Notes under the pieces: model-generated
Database searches by the model: none
Told to the model about the DNA's origin: nothing
The model's input: only the letters and a program-made list of their open reading frames with translations
Position numbers and translations under genes: made by a program
DNA from: Polytrichum commune
Lineage: Eukaryota; Streptophyta; Polytrichopsida; Polytrichales; Polytrichaceae
Assembly (NCBI GenBank): GCA_950295325.1
Contig: OX485804.1
Location: forward strand, 27,092,001-27,156,000
Direction: 5' to 3'
Length of the DNA: 64,000 nt
Part shown: piece after piece, positions 23,499 through 35,640 of the stretch
Layout of the letters: every line of letters starts with the position of its first letter
How positions within the stretch are numbered: position 1 is the first letter of the stretch

Positions 23499-23935
23499 GT
23501 TACACTCTAAACTCCGTAGTATCACACCAATGGTAACTAAAGTGCACATGATATTACGGAGTTTTGTAGTGTTAACATGGATGCGTGATACTATAGAATT
23601 AGTGTAGCATGTGATACTATGGAATAACACAAAGTGCAACATTTTGATGGTGTGGTGTGGTCCACTCCACTTGGCCTTCCCAGGCAATGTGGCATATGCA
23701 TGCACCAAAATTCAACAAGTGGCATAGGAATAAGAATAAGAAGGTGACACTCCACATATTGGCACATGGTGCAATGCGAGGGTGAGGGTTGACTTCATTG
23801 GTGGTTTGCATTGATGACAAAATTTGTGATGTAAGGGAGAGAAATGTGACAATAAGGAGTGAGATTTGAACTACGAACATCCGTTCCCTAGAGTTTCGGG
23901 ATATTAAAGAGTGAGCGACATTATGGAGGTTGATA
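23499..23935. mobile_element. Family G inverted-repeat element, copy 1
   Basis: It starts GGTTACACTCTAAACTCCGT and shares 'gatactatggaataacacaa' and 'tccctagagtttcgggatat' blocks with 37654-38013. Its right end is decayed ('ttatggaggttgatac'). The open minus-strand frames here have no domain. Confidence 0.6.
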
Positions 23936-26689
23936 CTTTTTTTTGTAAAATGTTATAGCATTGAGTAACTTTGAACAGTAAATGATGTTAAATATCCTAA
24001 ACGGTAGTAGGAAATGAGAGTATTTTTTACATGGCCTAGTTTGATACACTACTATATGGATAGAGGGAATTATCATATACGAACGTACCACTCATTCATC
24101 CAACACAAAAAAAAGTGATCCCTTGTAGGTTTGTGGCCAATGCATCGCAAGTGACATGGACCAAGCTAATATGGGGTTTTTAAAGCTAATTTTGGTGTCA
24201 AAGTCAACAATAAATAGTAACATATGGTTTTCAAACTATTGGAGCAAATGAGGAGTTTATCTTATTCGCACTCTCGAGCTATAAATTCCTCAACACGCTT
24301 GTCAAAATTGAACATGTAATGGTGGAATTCAAGGTGTTGCTTGGACAAGAGGTTGAGAACATCCATAAAGATGGTGCCCACAATGTAGATGTTGTAACAT
24401 TATGTCGAGCATTATATGGGTCCCGACTTTGAGGTTTGGTTTGCCACACTAGGTGGAGTAATTCCTTGACTTGGGATGAGGCTGAGACCATGAAAGTTTC
24501 TTGCCAAAAACAGTGTCACATAGACGCCGCTTCGTTTTTTCACGTGCTTTGCACTTGGTCCTTTACGGCTCATGCCCTAATATAAACACCATTAGTCCAA
24601 GTTGTAGCTCTCGGCCAATAAGAGTGTTTGGTTTTGAAGTTTTCTTTGGACCAAGAAAACTTTTAAGGTAAGATGAAGCGGGCCTTAAACGGGCACAACA
24701 TTTCTCTCTACTCCCACTTCTCATAGAATATGAACACACACAAATCGGTGTGAGATGGCTAGAAAATCCAAATCGTGCCCGTAGGCTCTTTCCTCATAGA
24801 TTTCAAAACTCAAATGAATATTCAAAGTCATTGTCAAAGTGAAAAATCAAATAAAATCCAATCTTTAATAACGACGTATAGATCTCCCCAACTATGGCAA
24901 TTACAACGTCTAAAATGGCTAACATTTTTGAACACGTACGTATCCACTCTTTAACACCACTCAAACATAGATTAGACAACTGAATTAGTCACATCTACCC
25001 TTAACCGTCCCCTTAGTGTAAGGCGATTTTTCATGCCTTTCAATGGGTGCTTTAAACCATTCATACGACCTCCACTTCTATGCAAGATAATTCAACTTCG
25101 ATTGTACACTTTCTTGCGAGCTTCGATGTTGAACCGGCAAACAAACTTGGTCTCTTTGAATTTGCCAAATGGGATTGCCAAGTTTCCCCATGCTCTTTAC
25201 AAACCAAAGTCAAACTCTCTAGCGAGTGATGTTGTGGCATTCAAGTTAAGACGGTCCCTAAGTCGTTGGGAGAAGAGTAAGGTTATCATACATCTTGTGA
25301 GAAAATGTCACCTCTATGGTGATAACTACAAAAATTTAATTTGTAGGGTTTGAAGACATCTACAACGGTGTTTATAATTTTGTGGTCCACGATTAAATAA
25401 CTCGGGATGCATCAACTTTGACCAAATAATTCTTATGGTTTACTCGTTTTGCATAGTAGATTAGGAAGGTAGTTAAGAGCTCACCCAAAAATGAAGGAAT
25501 AGACTAGACCATGGGGTTCGATAACCATATTTGTGCAACGAATAACTCATGGGAGGCTAGGATGCAATTGCACAATATGAAAACATTCTATCAATTCAAA
25601 AGATACAATGAACAACTTTTCATGCAAAATGTGTCTCACGTGATCGTGTATTGTTTATAACCTCTATCACATTCGTCACATTGTTTGGGTACTTTTATTA
25701 TAACTAATATTTATATGATGCATATTGTCAATGACTTTCTAGAAACCTATATTTAATCATTGATGATTGTGTAATTTGCAATCACAATGACCTTCCCTAA
25801 AATAGACATTTTGGTTTTGTGGCCTCTATAACGTCATAGTCACCACGATTACATTAGAATGACTTGGTCTAAGTGATGGATGGAGGGAAAGAATTATCAT
25901 ATACGAGCGTACCTCTCATCCATCCAACTCATGAATATCCTTTCATGGACTTCCCTTTTGGACTCAAGGTTGGACCCAAGCTCGATGCTTGGTGTCTTGA
26001 ATCGATTGGAGTTAAAGTTTCTTCAGTTGAGATCAACAAGATTTAGTGGGGAAATGGTGCCACATTTGTGCCAACCCATTGTTATCTTGTTACATACTAT
26101 GAATTCCAACACTAGTGTAAACTCCCTTGCGTCCAAAACATTGCTCTTGACCAACATGGAATGCAAATCTTAGGATTTCTTCGATCTTGGACCATGATGT
26201 GAACCCACCTTTCTTTGTGCAAAAGGGAATTGCCGTATGCAAGCGTACCTCTTATCCATCTATGCTAAAAAAAACCTACTCCCTATATGTTTTATGGTTG
26301 ATTCATTCCAAATGTTACTCACTAGACTATGTTGGGGTTGAAACAAAGCTCTGATTCAAAGGATCTAACATAAGTAGCTTCCAACCTACATAACATTTTG
26401 TGACTTTTTCATTGGATCAATGATAGGTATGGTCATGTGCAATAATTCCCTCTCACCCATTACATATTTTGTACTTGATAATATGGGTTGAAAGTTAGCG
26501 TGGGCAGAAAATACCATTGTCCGCAATACTTTATGTGTGAGTTGAAATTAGGGTGGCTTAGAGTTCAACTAGGTGATATTATTATTATATTACATTTCAT
26601 TATATTGATTAAATATTGATACAATATTGATCACCACATGATATTCATGTTCATAAATAAATATTGATACCATGTCCCTAGTTTTCATA
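23936..26689. other. Intergenic; three solo family F ends
   Basis: No gene seen. 'gaattatcatatacgaacg' plus 'catccaac' words at 24066-24107 and 25889-25927, and a weaker one at 26228-26268, are left ends of the family F element described at 14425. The open frames at 25033-25353 and 25880-26173 show no domain. Confidence 0.45.
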
Positions 26690-27390
26690 TAATACCGTGC
26701 AAGGCTGATTTTTCACAAAGTTTTTGCCCGTCCACGTCCAAAAACCTCGAATTGAAAGGCAAAAAAATTGCAACCCGTCCCAAAACCGGTAATTTCTAAA
26801 CCAACCCGTCCATGGAAAGGTTAAAGAAAAAACAACATGTCCCAAAACCGGTTTGAAAATGAAAATACCCGTCCCGCAAGAGGTATAAATAAGTCTCTTA
26901 CAACGTTGGTAAAAAATTAGAAAAAACCCCGAAAGATGTCGACATGTGACTGGTTGCACTTGGAAACAATAAGATCTTGAAAAATTATGCCTTCAATGTT
27001 CGACAGTTATTTGTCTTTTGTTGTCGATTCTCATCTTTCCAGTCCACCCCTTTCTAAATTTTGTGGTTGATGAATTAATGTATGCAGGTGAATCAAGCAC
27101 TTCAAGATTGATATTTTGATTGGGCATTAGTGGTTTGATTGCATTGTGCTTATATTCACATGTCATATATGACATAATGTAACTGATATTTTTGTACCAT
27201 TTTTTTTGAATTTTTTTATCAAACAAGTTGTTATTTTTAGAACCCGTCCAAAGTGAATTTGACACGTCCAAAAACTAGTTCATTTTCTAAGAACCCGTCC
27301 ACTGGAAATGTTTTTTTTATGAACATGTCCTTGGACATGTTAGGGACCTTGTGTGAAAAGTCACCACTGATACCGTGGCTTCAAAACGTA
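26690..27390. repeat. Probable inverted-repeat element rich in CCCGTCC words
   Basis: 'acccgtcc', 'atgtccc' and 'cacgtcc' recur at about 25-50-bp spacing near both ends (26725-26880 and 27240-27340). The left 'ctgatttttcacaaag' is weakly inverse to the right 'gtgtgaaaagtcacc'. A family A fragment ('acatgtgactggttgcactt', about 26940-26960) lies within it. No coding domain is visible in the open minus frames. Confidence 0.4.
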
Positions 27391-27868
27391 CATGGGTCAA
27401 AAAAAGTTGTCTTGACCCAAATTATTGTGGTATAACAAAATTAGAGTGGGCCACATTGTTAGGTGCCGAAAGTACACACCAAATAGGTTTATTACTTTGA
27501 CCTTTTAAAAAGAGCGACTTACAAGATTGACTTGCCGCTCCAAGTCACTAAGACAAAGTCAATTTCACAATTTGATGTGTGGAGACATGTGGAGCCGTGT
27601 GAGTGTTTGTTCTCTCACTAACTTAATGCAATAATAATTATTCTCTCTTGTAATTTTGACCCAATGTTACAATTACTATCATAGTAAAAGTAATAACTAC
27701 ATGTATCAATAAAATGTTAGGGATATTAGTGTTACTCACAATAATGACCCTATTCGGTGTAGTTGCCAATCTTACATCTAGAAGGAGGAGACTTGAAAAT
27801 TCTATGACATATATTTCATGTAACTCACTTATTCATTCTTTGTCTTTGACCTCTTCTGAACCCACCAT
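27391..27868. other. Intergenic, no gene seen
   Basis: AT-rich DNA without recognised features. Confidence 0.45.
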
Positions 27869-28213
27869 CTACACTAAATATGATATTTTATGTCACCAAT
27901 CCTAATTGTCTTTCTCATTACAAATTGTAAACCGCAGTATATAATGTCACCAACACTAAATATTATTTGTCATTCCTTGTGAATTTTTGGGAGGATTATA
28001 GATTTACAACATTGCAATTACTATCACTTACCAAGTGACTATTCATCCAAATTTCAATCATCCATGACTATTTCAAGAGAAGTTGGTGACAAGAGAAGGT
28101 AGGGTTTTGGCCAGTGGATGAACTCATCCATCATCCATGATAATATTGTCAATCGGAAAGTTACCATACTGACATTAAATGCCATATGACATTAAATATC
28201 ATATTTAGTGTAG
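27869..28213. mobile_element. Family C element, best-preserved copy (345 bp)
   Basis: The left end CTACACTAAATATGATATTT is matched by the inverse complement of the right end over about 27 bp ('atatcatatttagtgtag'). The interior carries the family blocks 'caccaacactaaatat', 'gcaattactatcact', 'caatcatccatgact' and 'gtagggttttggcca'. It has no coding capacity, so it is a MITE-like non-autonomous element. An exact target duplication is not evident. Confidence 0.75.
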
Positions 28214-29164
28214 TTACTTGGGGACTGATTCCTAGGCACAACTATGGGAACAAAAAAGCATGTCAAACACACCTGCTAGTTTAACACCGTGCCACATTGT
28301 TACTTGGACTTAATGGTTGAAGAATCATAGTTGAGTCCATTGAACTTAAACTTTAAAGCAAGACTTGCAATGTCTTTTTAACATTAGTCAAGATATACTT
28401 TCAATTGTGTGGGCCATGAAATTCTAGAAGCATAATCACAACATCGTGCAAAGTTTTACACTTCACGCTACAATGTCAGCCTAATGATGTAGGAAGAGCC
28501 TTACTCTGTTAAGTAATGTTTGGTCTAAAGTGAGTATATAAACCTGGTAACATGATTTTCTTACCAAAATATAAGTTAATGCGCCTTATTATAACAAAAT
28601 GAAACGAGAAACTTTGTCATGATTTTTGCACCAACACGAATGAGCAACCCATTCTCCCTTACTATGATCACGTTTTATCCAACATTGTGATAAAATACCT
28701 TCCCTTCTTTTTTCGGAAAGTGGTCACAATAGGAAATCATCGTGCCTATCATGTGATGAACTAATGCATTTCGGGCACCTATTGGACCAAAGATTATCCA
28801 AAGCCTTATGTTGGGACGAGCAAAGTCCATGACTCCGAGGAGTGTAAGAAAACCCATGGTATATAGAGGGTGCTCAAAGCAATTGAAATGGAACCACACA
28901 TGTGAAATTTTTTTTATCTTAGAATTTGTTAGACATTAAACAAGATTTTGTTTCACAACATATACCAGGGAGGGGGCGGGGGTTCCTGATTGATCCCATA
29001 TTAACCTCACTAGACTAAATCAAAGTCTTCGACATCAACCTAGGAATTTAAAACTAATGAATATAAGAATCCACGGGCTTGCTTTTACTCAATAACAACA
29101 TTTTTCCATGAGGCAAAGGAGTTATAGCATGCCCACACCAAGGCCAGTTGTGCTCCTTGGCAAC
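28214..29164. other. Intergenic; unrecognised 74-codon minus ORF
   Basis: A minus frame at 28675-28899 (ending ...DHFPKKEGKVFYHNVG) stays open past the first stop into KTKFLVSF-like text, which suggests a decayed reading frame. I cannot name it. The rest shows nothing. Confidence 0.35.
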
Positions 29165-29305
29165 AATAGGAGAAGGTAGGGTTTTGGCCAATGGATGAAC
29201 TCATCCATCATCCATGACAGAATTTGCTCACTGATTCATAAGGAGTGTCATACCATAGTGACATAAAATACCATATGACACTAAATATCATGTTTAGTGT
29301 GTCTA
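29165..29305. repeat. Family C, right-end fragment
   Basis: 'gaaggtagggttttggccaa', 'tggatgaactcatccatc', 'gacataaaataccatatgac' and 'tttagtgtgtct' match the right half of 27869-28213. Confidence 0.75.
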
Positions 29306-29989
29306 CTTAATGGCCACTGAGGTCATCGTTTCTTCTCTCTCTCTACCTAGTTAACACCTATCCACTAGTTAGCAATCCCAACCTACCTAGTTACTAGTGA
29401 CTGAGGCCCACTCCTATTATGTAGCCCACCTCAATAGAAGACCAACCCTTCATTAGCGTGGCAAGCTAGCTAACTAGGTACTAAACGCAAATCAAACTAT
29501 GTAGCCCACTCATTAGCCTCCTAGCCTGGATTATCCTGGGAAGCTAGCTAGCTACTAAACCTGACATTTCTAGCATGCGTACCCAGGTAGCCTAAGTCCT
29601 AGTATGCGCCCATTTCCTCCATAATGGCCTACCCCACCTGCCTTGATGGCAACCACCTCCATAGCCCCCACGCCAACGAGGACCAACGAGGCCCTTGGAT
29701 GGGCCTTGGTGGATCGATGACTTGGATGCACCATGCCTATGACCACACAACACCTCGGTGATGTGGTATGTGATTCTCAACCCCGTAAGGGCAAGGCCAC
29801 TCACCCTGCATCCGCATATGCAAATGCACCTTCACATCCGCAATGCAGGTCCAGGGAAGCCGTCCACTCTTTGGCATGTAATTTAGAACATGATGAAAAG
29901 TGATGCCTGAATCCTCGAACTCTCTGCATATGTAACAAAACAAATGATCTTTAAACCTTTGACCTACTACTTTTCTATAGTATCAACTA
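29306..29989. other. Intergenic, richer in GC, ctagcta-type repeats
   Basis: Short repeats of 'ctagctagct', 'tagcccac' and 'acctagtta' mark 29340-29560. 29590-29850 is more GC-rich than its surroundings, with open frames on the minus strand, but no domain or splice structure was recognised. Confidence 0.4.
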
Positions 29990-30150
29990 ATTATAGATGA
30001 AGCAAATAAGTTTGAGAAATCACCGGTTGAGGTTCGAGGCTTCAAAAAATTACTAGTTACATATGATCTGGATGAGTTTGAGAATTAAACCGGTTGAGGT
30101 TCATGACTACAGAAAATTACGGATCATTTTAGAAGGAATTCAAAAGTTAG
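29990..30150. repeat. Family A, tandem left-half copies
   Basis: 'ggttgaggttcgaggcttca' and 'ccggttgaggttcatgacta' occur about 85 bp apart, each after a 'gagtttgagaa' block. The left half of family A is therefore duplicated and the right half is largely missing. Confidence 0.65.
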
Positions 30151-30187
30151 TGATGAAAACAATGCACGACGAGTGGTTGTTTTGCTT

Positions 30188-30249
30188 GGGTTTGCATCTG
30201 CATCCTGGACGGAGGCCACTTCTCATTCCTGGATGCAGATGCAAATCCC
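30188..30249. repeat. Stem-loop, 18-bp arms with one bulge
   Basis: The arms GGGTTTGCATCTGCATCC (30188-30205) and GGATGCAGATGCAAATCCC (30231-30249) are inverse complements apart from one extra base, with a 25-base loop. It is too short in the loop for a typical plant microRNA precursor. It may be a small foldback relic. Confidence 0.75.
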
Positions 30250-30689
30250 GGAACGACTGGGCTTGCTCCGATGCTCTATGCAAGGCTAGCTCGGCCCACC
30301 CTACCCAATACAATACAACAAGCTAGAAAGTTGGTTTTCAAATGGTAATGGAAGCATTAACAACACTTGGATGGATTCGTGTGTTGATTCTCATAAACTC
30401 AAGGTTTAAGACTAAGTTAAACCCATGGTTTCATCTCACTTTACTTTTACGAATAACTCTATTACCCTATGCAATTGGACCGTCCTTCTTTTGGAAATTT
30501 AAAGCCACCCTTGCCCTTTATGGCGCCCTATGAATTGGACGCATGTGCAGGCACAAGTGAATAAATGACACCTATTATTATTGGGACCAAGGGTACGCCC
30601 TTGCCCGCAAAAAGGGCTGTGGACACATGTGTCTTTGTTATACAGACATACCCTCCCCTCCAGAACTTATGATTATGATTATTATTATT

Positions 30690-30930
30690 AATGTGAAAGC
30701 TCCTTCAGCAGAAGCCTTGCCACATCAGCTTCCTTCAAGGCTGGCTAATAAAAGAAGTGGGCTGGTAGGAGGTTTTCAATGGACACGTGGCAGTGTAGGA
30801 CACGTCATCCAGAGGTAGATCTCCCAGTATATGCTGCACCGGCCAAGGAGAGGGCTGACTAGGTAAATGGCCTCTTTAATTTCTCAATGGTTTTAAAGTT
30901 AAAGGTGATGACGTGTCAGTAAGGGAGTCC
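30690..30930. promoter_or_regulatory. Cluster of ACGT-core motifs without a gene
   Basis: 'gccacatcagc' (about 30719), 'gacacgtggcag' (about 30782), 'gacacgtcatcc' (about 30799) and 'gatgacgtgtcag' (about 30908) are ABRE/G-box-like sites of a kind common in plant promoters. No open frame, exon or RNA gene was found next to them. They could be a promoter relic, or chance in a transposon. Confidence 0.3.
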
Positions 30931-31089
30931 GATTCCCATCACTTACCATTGGGGGTGCTGTAAAATAAAAATATGTGCATGTGTCTTATAAGTTTGTTGT
31001 TAATTTATCTCAATTTAGGTTCATTTATATACATTGTTTTAGATGGTATTAGGTGTTATTTATACTAGTTACAAAGGGTTTAAACAAGA

Positions 31090-31400
31090 TGCCTAGAGGT
31101 TTGAAACTGTTACATTCCGCTGATTGTCCAATAGTATCATATTGGTCAACACATGTGAGTTTTTGAAGGTGAAAACATACTTACATTTGTGACATTTAGT
31201 GTTGCATGTTGGGATACTTGAGATATTACTTTCACGTTCTAGTATGCAAGGGGAAGATATCATTGAGCATGTTGATGACAAGTGTCATGTGTTTGCATTT
31301 TAGTATGCAAGAGGAAAGTGTTCTCGAGCATGTTAATGCTAGGTGTCGTTTTTGTGCACTTTAGTCAATTTGTAGACCTTTGTGTGACATGGGCATACAC
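31090..31400. repeat. Dispersed repeat, inverse relative at 42.1-42.5 kb
   Basis: 'tagtatgcaaggggaagata', continuing to 'gagcatgttgatg', occurs twice in tandem (about 31235-31297 and 31298-31356). The inverse complement of this structure appears near 42160-42340. No coding frame. Confidence 0.55.
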
Positions 31401-34224
31401 CTCGAACCATGGCAAGTAGCACTAAATACACTAAATAATATCATACATGATGTAGACCAATGTTCATCAAGTATGGGTCATGTGGAATATCATGTTGGTC
31501 CTATTATTGCGGGCTGTTTGGATTGGAGATATTGTATGGCCAATCATACCAAAAAAAAAAATCAAATTTTAAAAGAAAAAAAACATATAAGTTTGGGGAA
31601 TATAATGGGAATGATTGAGTAACCCAAGGAATGATATCAATGTACTAGGTGAACCAATACCAACTGTTAACATGCTCCTAGTATAGTGACAAACATATGG
31701 AACACCTTTGTAACAAAGGCCTAATTTGTGATTTTGAGTAGAATTTCAAATACATAATATGGTAACAAATTTACACGTGAAGTTGAAATCACACCCAACA
31801 CTAGAATGCGTAGTGGAAATTGTACAAAAATGTAATAATAGCATTTTGGGGCAAAATATATAAATCCAAAATTCCAAAACGAGGTGCTTGCAATTGAAAG
31901 CAAAATTTACAAGGTTGCATCCTCTTCCATGCTATGGAATTAACTGCAACAACAAATTCAAGGCATATTGCCATTTTGAGTCATATTTACAAATTGGAGC
32001 CCAGTAGTTGCTACGAAATTGCACTGCAATCCAACATGAAGGTTGCATGGAAGTAGGGGAATCTTACTTATGTGGACCATCTTCTAAGTAACATGCTTCT
32101 TCTAGCTTCTCTTCGTACTTGTCAAGTAGTTCGTCTTCAACATCAAGAAATTCTTGCATGGTCTTACACGGTAGCGAACATCCACTCCCCGCGTCACTTT
32201 GTCAATTATGACATGATCATGATAAAATTGTCTAGATTCAACGTTCGAAGCCTAAATCGTTGTAAACCAATCAAACTATTTGCTACACTAAATATCCTTT
32301 TGCAACTCAATTCGGGACCCATGGATGCCCAAAATTTGTCGAGCAAGCAATGCCACATGTTAAGATATTTTTCATTATTTGTCCACCATGTTAATGGGGT
32401 TTTACATCAATTGCATTGATTGACATTCGATAATACAAAGAAATTTCGGTTTTGACTAAGGATACACTTGTTTCCTATGAAGATGTCGCGACTCCCCACA
32501 ATGAGTTGTCCACAATAGTGTTTTTGGGGGGTTGCTTTCTTTGGCCTATTAGGGTTCATATGCTTCCAGACTTTGACCATTAATGATAACAAAACTTGCC
32601 GGTCATATATCTTCCATCACTGCCGTGGTGTGGATTTTGTCACTATATTCCATGACTATCAACAAACCTTTGTAGTTAGGGGTCCAACTACAATGCCAAC
32701 ATGTTATGCACGACGACAATTGTGATGGTTGTGGCAAACGCCAACATTGGCTCCAATACTTGAATCATTTGAAGCCCTATTCATACATACAAAATTTATA
32801 TTTCCCATTCAAATTCTCCACATACTAGTGGGGATTCGAAGAAACTCTTTGAATGTACCCTTTGCACAACATTGAAAGCAACAAATAAAACATCAAACAA
32901 CATCATACGTTTGGTTCAATTGCACTACTTCAGTACTGGTCCTAGGGTTTATGAGATGACTTTTGCAATGGCCCATGTAGATATGGAAGGGACATGAGCA
33001 ATTGTAATGCAGATTTACTATTGTACCAAATTCAAGGGTCTCCTAAAATAACAATACCTTAGATGCAAATCTTGTCTTCACAAGTGTTTTCATGTTCCTT
33101 GGGCGCAACCTTGCTTACTTGCACACGACAATCCATTCATATCGTCCCTTTCATGATTATTTGGTCCATGCAATGGTTTTTTGCAACGCCACTTATGCTT
33201 CGGAAGGCTCACTTCAATCCAATTCTTTATCACAAACCTCTTTATCATTTGTTGTGTACTTGCAACACTTTGACATGAGGTGCCCAAAACAATGGCCACT
33301 ATACAGTTATGAAACAATCAACGTTACACAACTCACTATATAGAGAGAGAAGAAACGCCGGTCCTTATGGGATGAACGTGATTGAAATGCATGTTCGACC
33401 CACTCTTGGTATTATGCCCACTAGGCATAATAACAATGATGTAGGAGTACTAACAGCTCTCGGGGTGGGCACTATAGTAACCAGGGTAACACGATGGATA
33501 ACTCACTACACTCTTTAGAGCATAGCTAAAGTATTCAAAGTGGAGCCTTCATCCTTGACATATCCTAGGACCTTGTTTGTGAGTTTGTAATGAGCCATCA
33601 TAGCCTTTAATTTACATGGTATGCCGAAGCGGCTCTAGAGGTGTCGGGGGCCTCGAATAAACCCCACTATAACATGACATGATATCAATTCATGGTTGAT
33701 GAAGTTTATCACTAGGGCAAAGGTGTCAAACCTTGCTTTACTCCTCCACAAATTGAAGCTTGTAGTGGCAAAGAACAAATTTCTAACAAGGGGAAAACAT
33801 ATTGGTTTATCACCTTCGTGTACATAGTAGGTATGTGCTCTTTAGCAAGGCATTTTATGCTAGGAAATTTAAGTCTATTGCATTGCTTGAACATAAGTCT
33901 CGTCAACCAAGATTTCATAACTAGTGAGATAGGCATATAACCTTTAGCAATGAGTTATATAGCCTTTGGTGACTTCTAGCAGCCAACTCCACTTTTCCCT
34001 CTTTTATTTCTTTTGCTCCTCATTACAATGTAAAGCCTCGATGTGTTTATTATTGACATGTTTCTTCATAGTAGCAAGAAAAGGAAGAAGAACGTCAATA
34101 TTTTTACCCTAATATGAGATGTCTTAGCCTATTCTTTTGGGCATGGGAGTGGGGATGGCTTAGCTTATTCTCATAGGTGGACTGTATGGTTGTGTTAGGT
34201 CTTGTGTTCTATGTTAGTTTTGAG
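31401..34224. other. Intergenic, no gene seen
   Basis: Long AT-rich stretch. Frames up to 115 codons (32072-32419) are open by chance or are remnants; none shows a domain, and their antisense frames are equally open. Confidence 0.45.
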
Positions 34225-35640
34225 TTTTAGTGTTACTGGGTAGTTTAGTCGAGTGGGACCGGGGCTTGTTTCTTTCTAATATCCTTTTGTTTAGAATAAT
34301 GTGCGTTAGGTACTTTATAGCAATTTATGAGAAGGATTCCATTAGTTTATGGATTTTGGAGTTGAGGATATGTAGGTCTTGGAGGTGTGCAGTAGTTGTT
34401 GTGTGGACAGTGCCTCGTATTCCTGCCATTATTATAAATGTGGTAGTATTGTCCACCCTAGTTGGGATAGGAGTGGGTGTCGAATGGCGTATTTATCTAG
34501 ATTTTGGCGTGTAGCTTCGGTCGGGAACCTATCATTCTAGTAAGTGAATTTGAATATTTGTACTTTGAGGTTTGGGTTGGGTGTGAAGGTTGGTTTAGTT
34601 GCAGGTGGGGCTCTTAAGAGGCATAGTATATATGATTAAAGTTGGCTTGGGCTTTTACATCTTGGTAGGTAACATGTGCATGGGGAGCGCCATGAGGGGA
34701 CGGTGTTGTTAGGTGTGTGGTCCTTAGTTTTCCATGCGTTAATTAGGGTTAAACATCGGGTTGTGGGGTGCGGTAGTAAGTAGGTTTGCTAGTGTGTGTA
34801 CTGCTTTATTGTGTTGGTTTGTCCTTAGGTTGTTTATGTGCTTATTTGTGCAACATGATAGTAGGTGGAGGCATGTGTCATTCTAGAGGGATGTGCATAG
34901 GGTATATATTGGGGTTACGTTTTTTTTAAAAGATTTTAATAATTTTCTTTGGTAGTTCCACAAGCATATTCCATATCAAAAATTGAGGGTTTGTGTAATT
35001 TGCACGTCGGTAATGCAGGGGGCATCCCTTAATAGGTTTGACCATTGATGTGTATATCAATGTTAGAGAGTCATTTGTCTACATAGGGGAGCATATTTTT
35101 TTGCATGGGAGATGAGTGCACTTGTGTACTCTTTAAGTATGTATCTTTTAAGGTTGTGAACCAAGCGATCACATTGTATGGAGGTCAAGGAATAGATAGT
35201 TAATAGGATGGTTGATGGTTGATGAGGTAGAAGGGGGTGTCCAAGATGCGGGGTTGTTATGCTCCTTGGGTGCCCAATTTATTAGCCTCGTCATTTTCAA
35301 CGATATTTGTGTGAGCTCTAACTTTGTAGATGGTGATATTGTGATGAGAGTTTCTTAGCATATTTACTATTTGGGTTATGAGGCGTTTGTTTAGGTATTT
35401 GTATTGGGAGGATGGGGTTTTTTGATGTGGTTGAGCACTAGATATACATGGTTTAGGTTGTTTATGAATATGAAGGTGTTTGTGGGGAGAGTTTTCGTTT
35501 GCTATGTTGCTATCAAGAGTGCGTATAGGAGTATAACAAGGAGTATAACAAACGTTGACATACGGTATTGTCACATTAGTTCCCAACAAGGAAAAGTTCC
35601 CATGCAAATGCTAGTAGGAAGGCCGGACAGTGGAGGAGGC
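34225..35640 (-). pseudogene. LINE remnant: RNase H followed by C-terminal domain
   Basis: In minus orientation, the frame at 35257-35607 ends in NITIYKVRAHTNIVENDEAN, then KLGTQGA. This is the last motif of a LINE-type RNase H (normally a conserved His and the ...GNExAD... helix). Downstream come 'KRYILKEYT...AKKYAPLC' (about 35060-35160), the cysteine-containing 'LLSCCTNKHI' (about 34850) and the 'FTY.NDRFPTEATRQNLDKY' block (about 34490-34560), ending with 'IAIKYLTHIILNKR' (about 34255-34300). Several stops and frameshifts show it is dead. Reverse transcriptase is absent, as in a 5'-truncated insertion. Confidence 0.7.

Noticed and set aside
32072-32419. 115-codon plus frame
   Set aside because: Stop-poor by chance in AT-rich DNA. 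No domain, start context or splice partners, and the minus strand is similarly open nearby.
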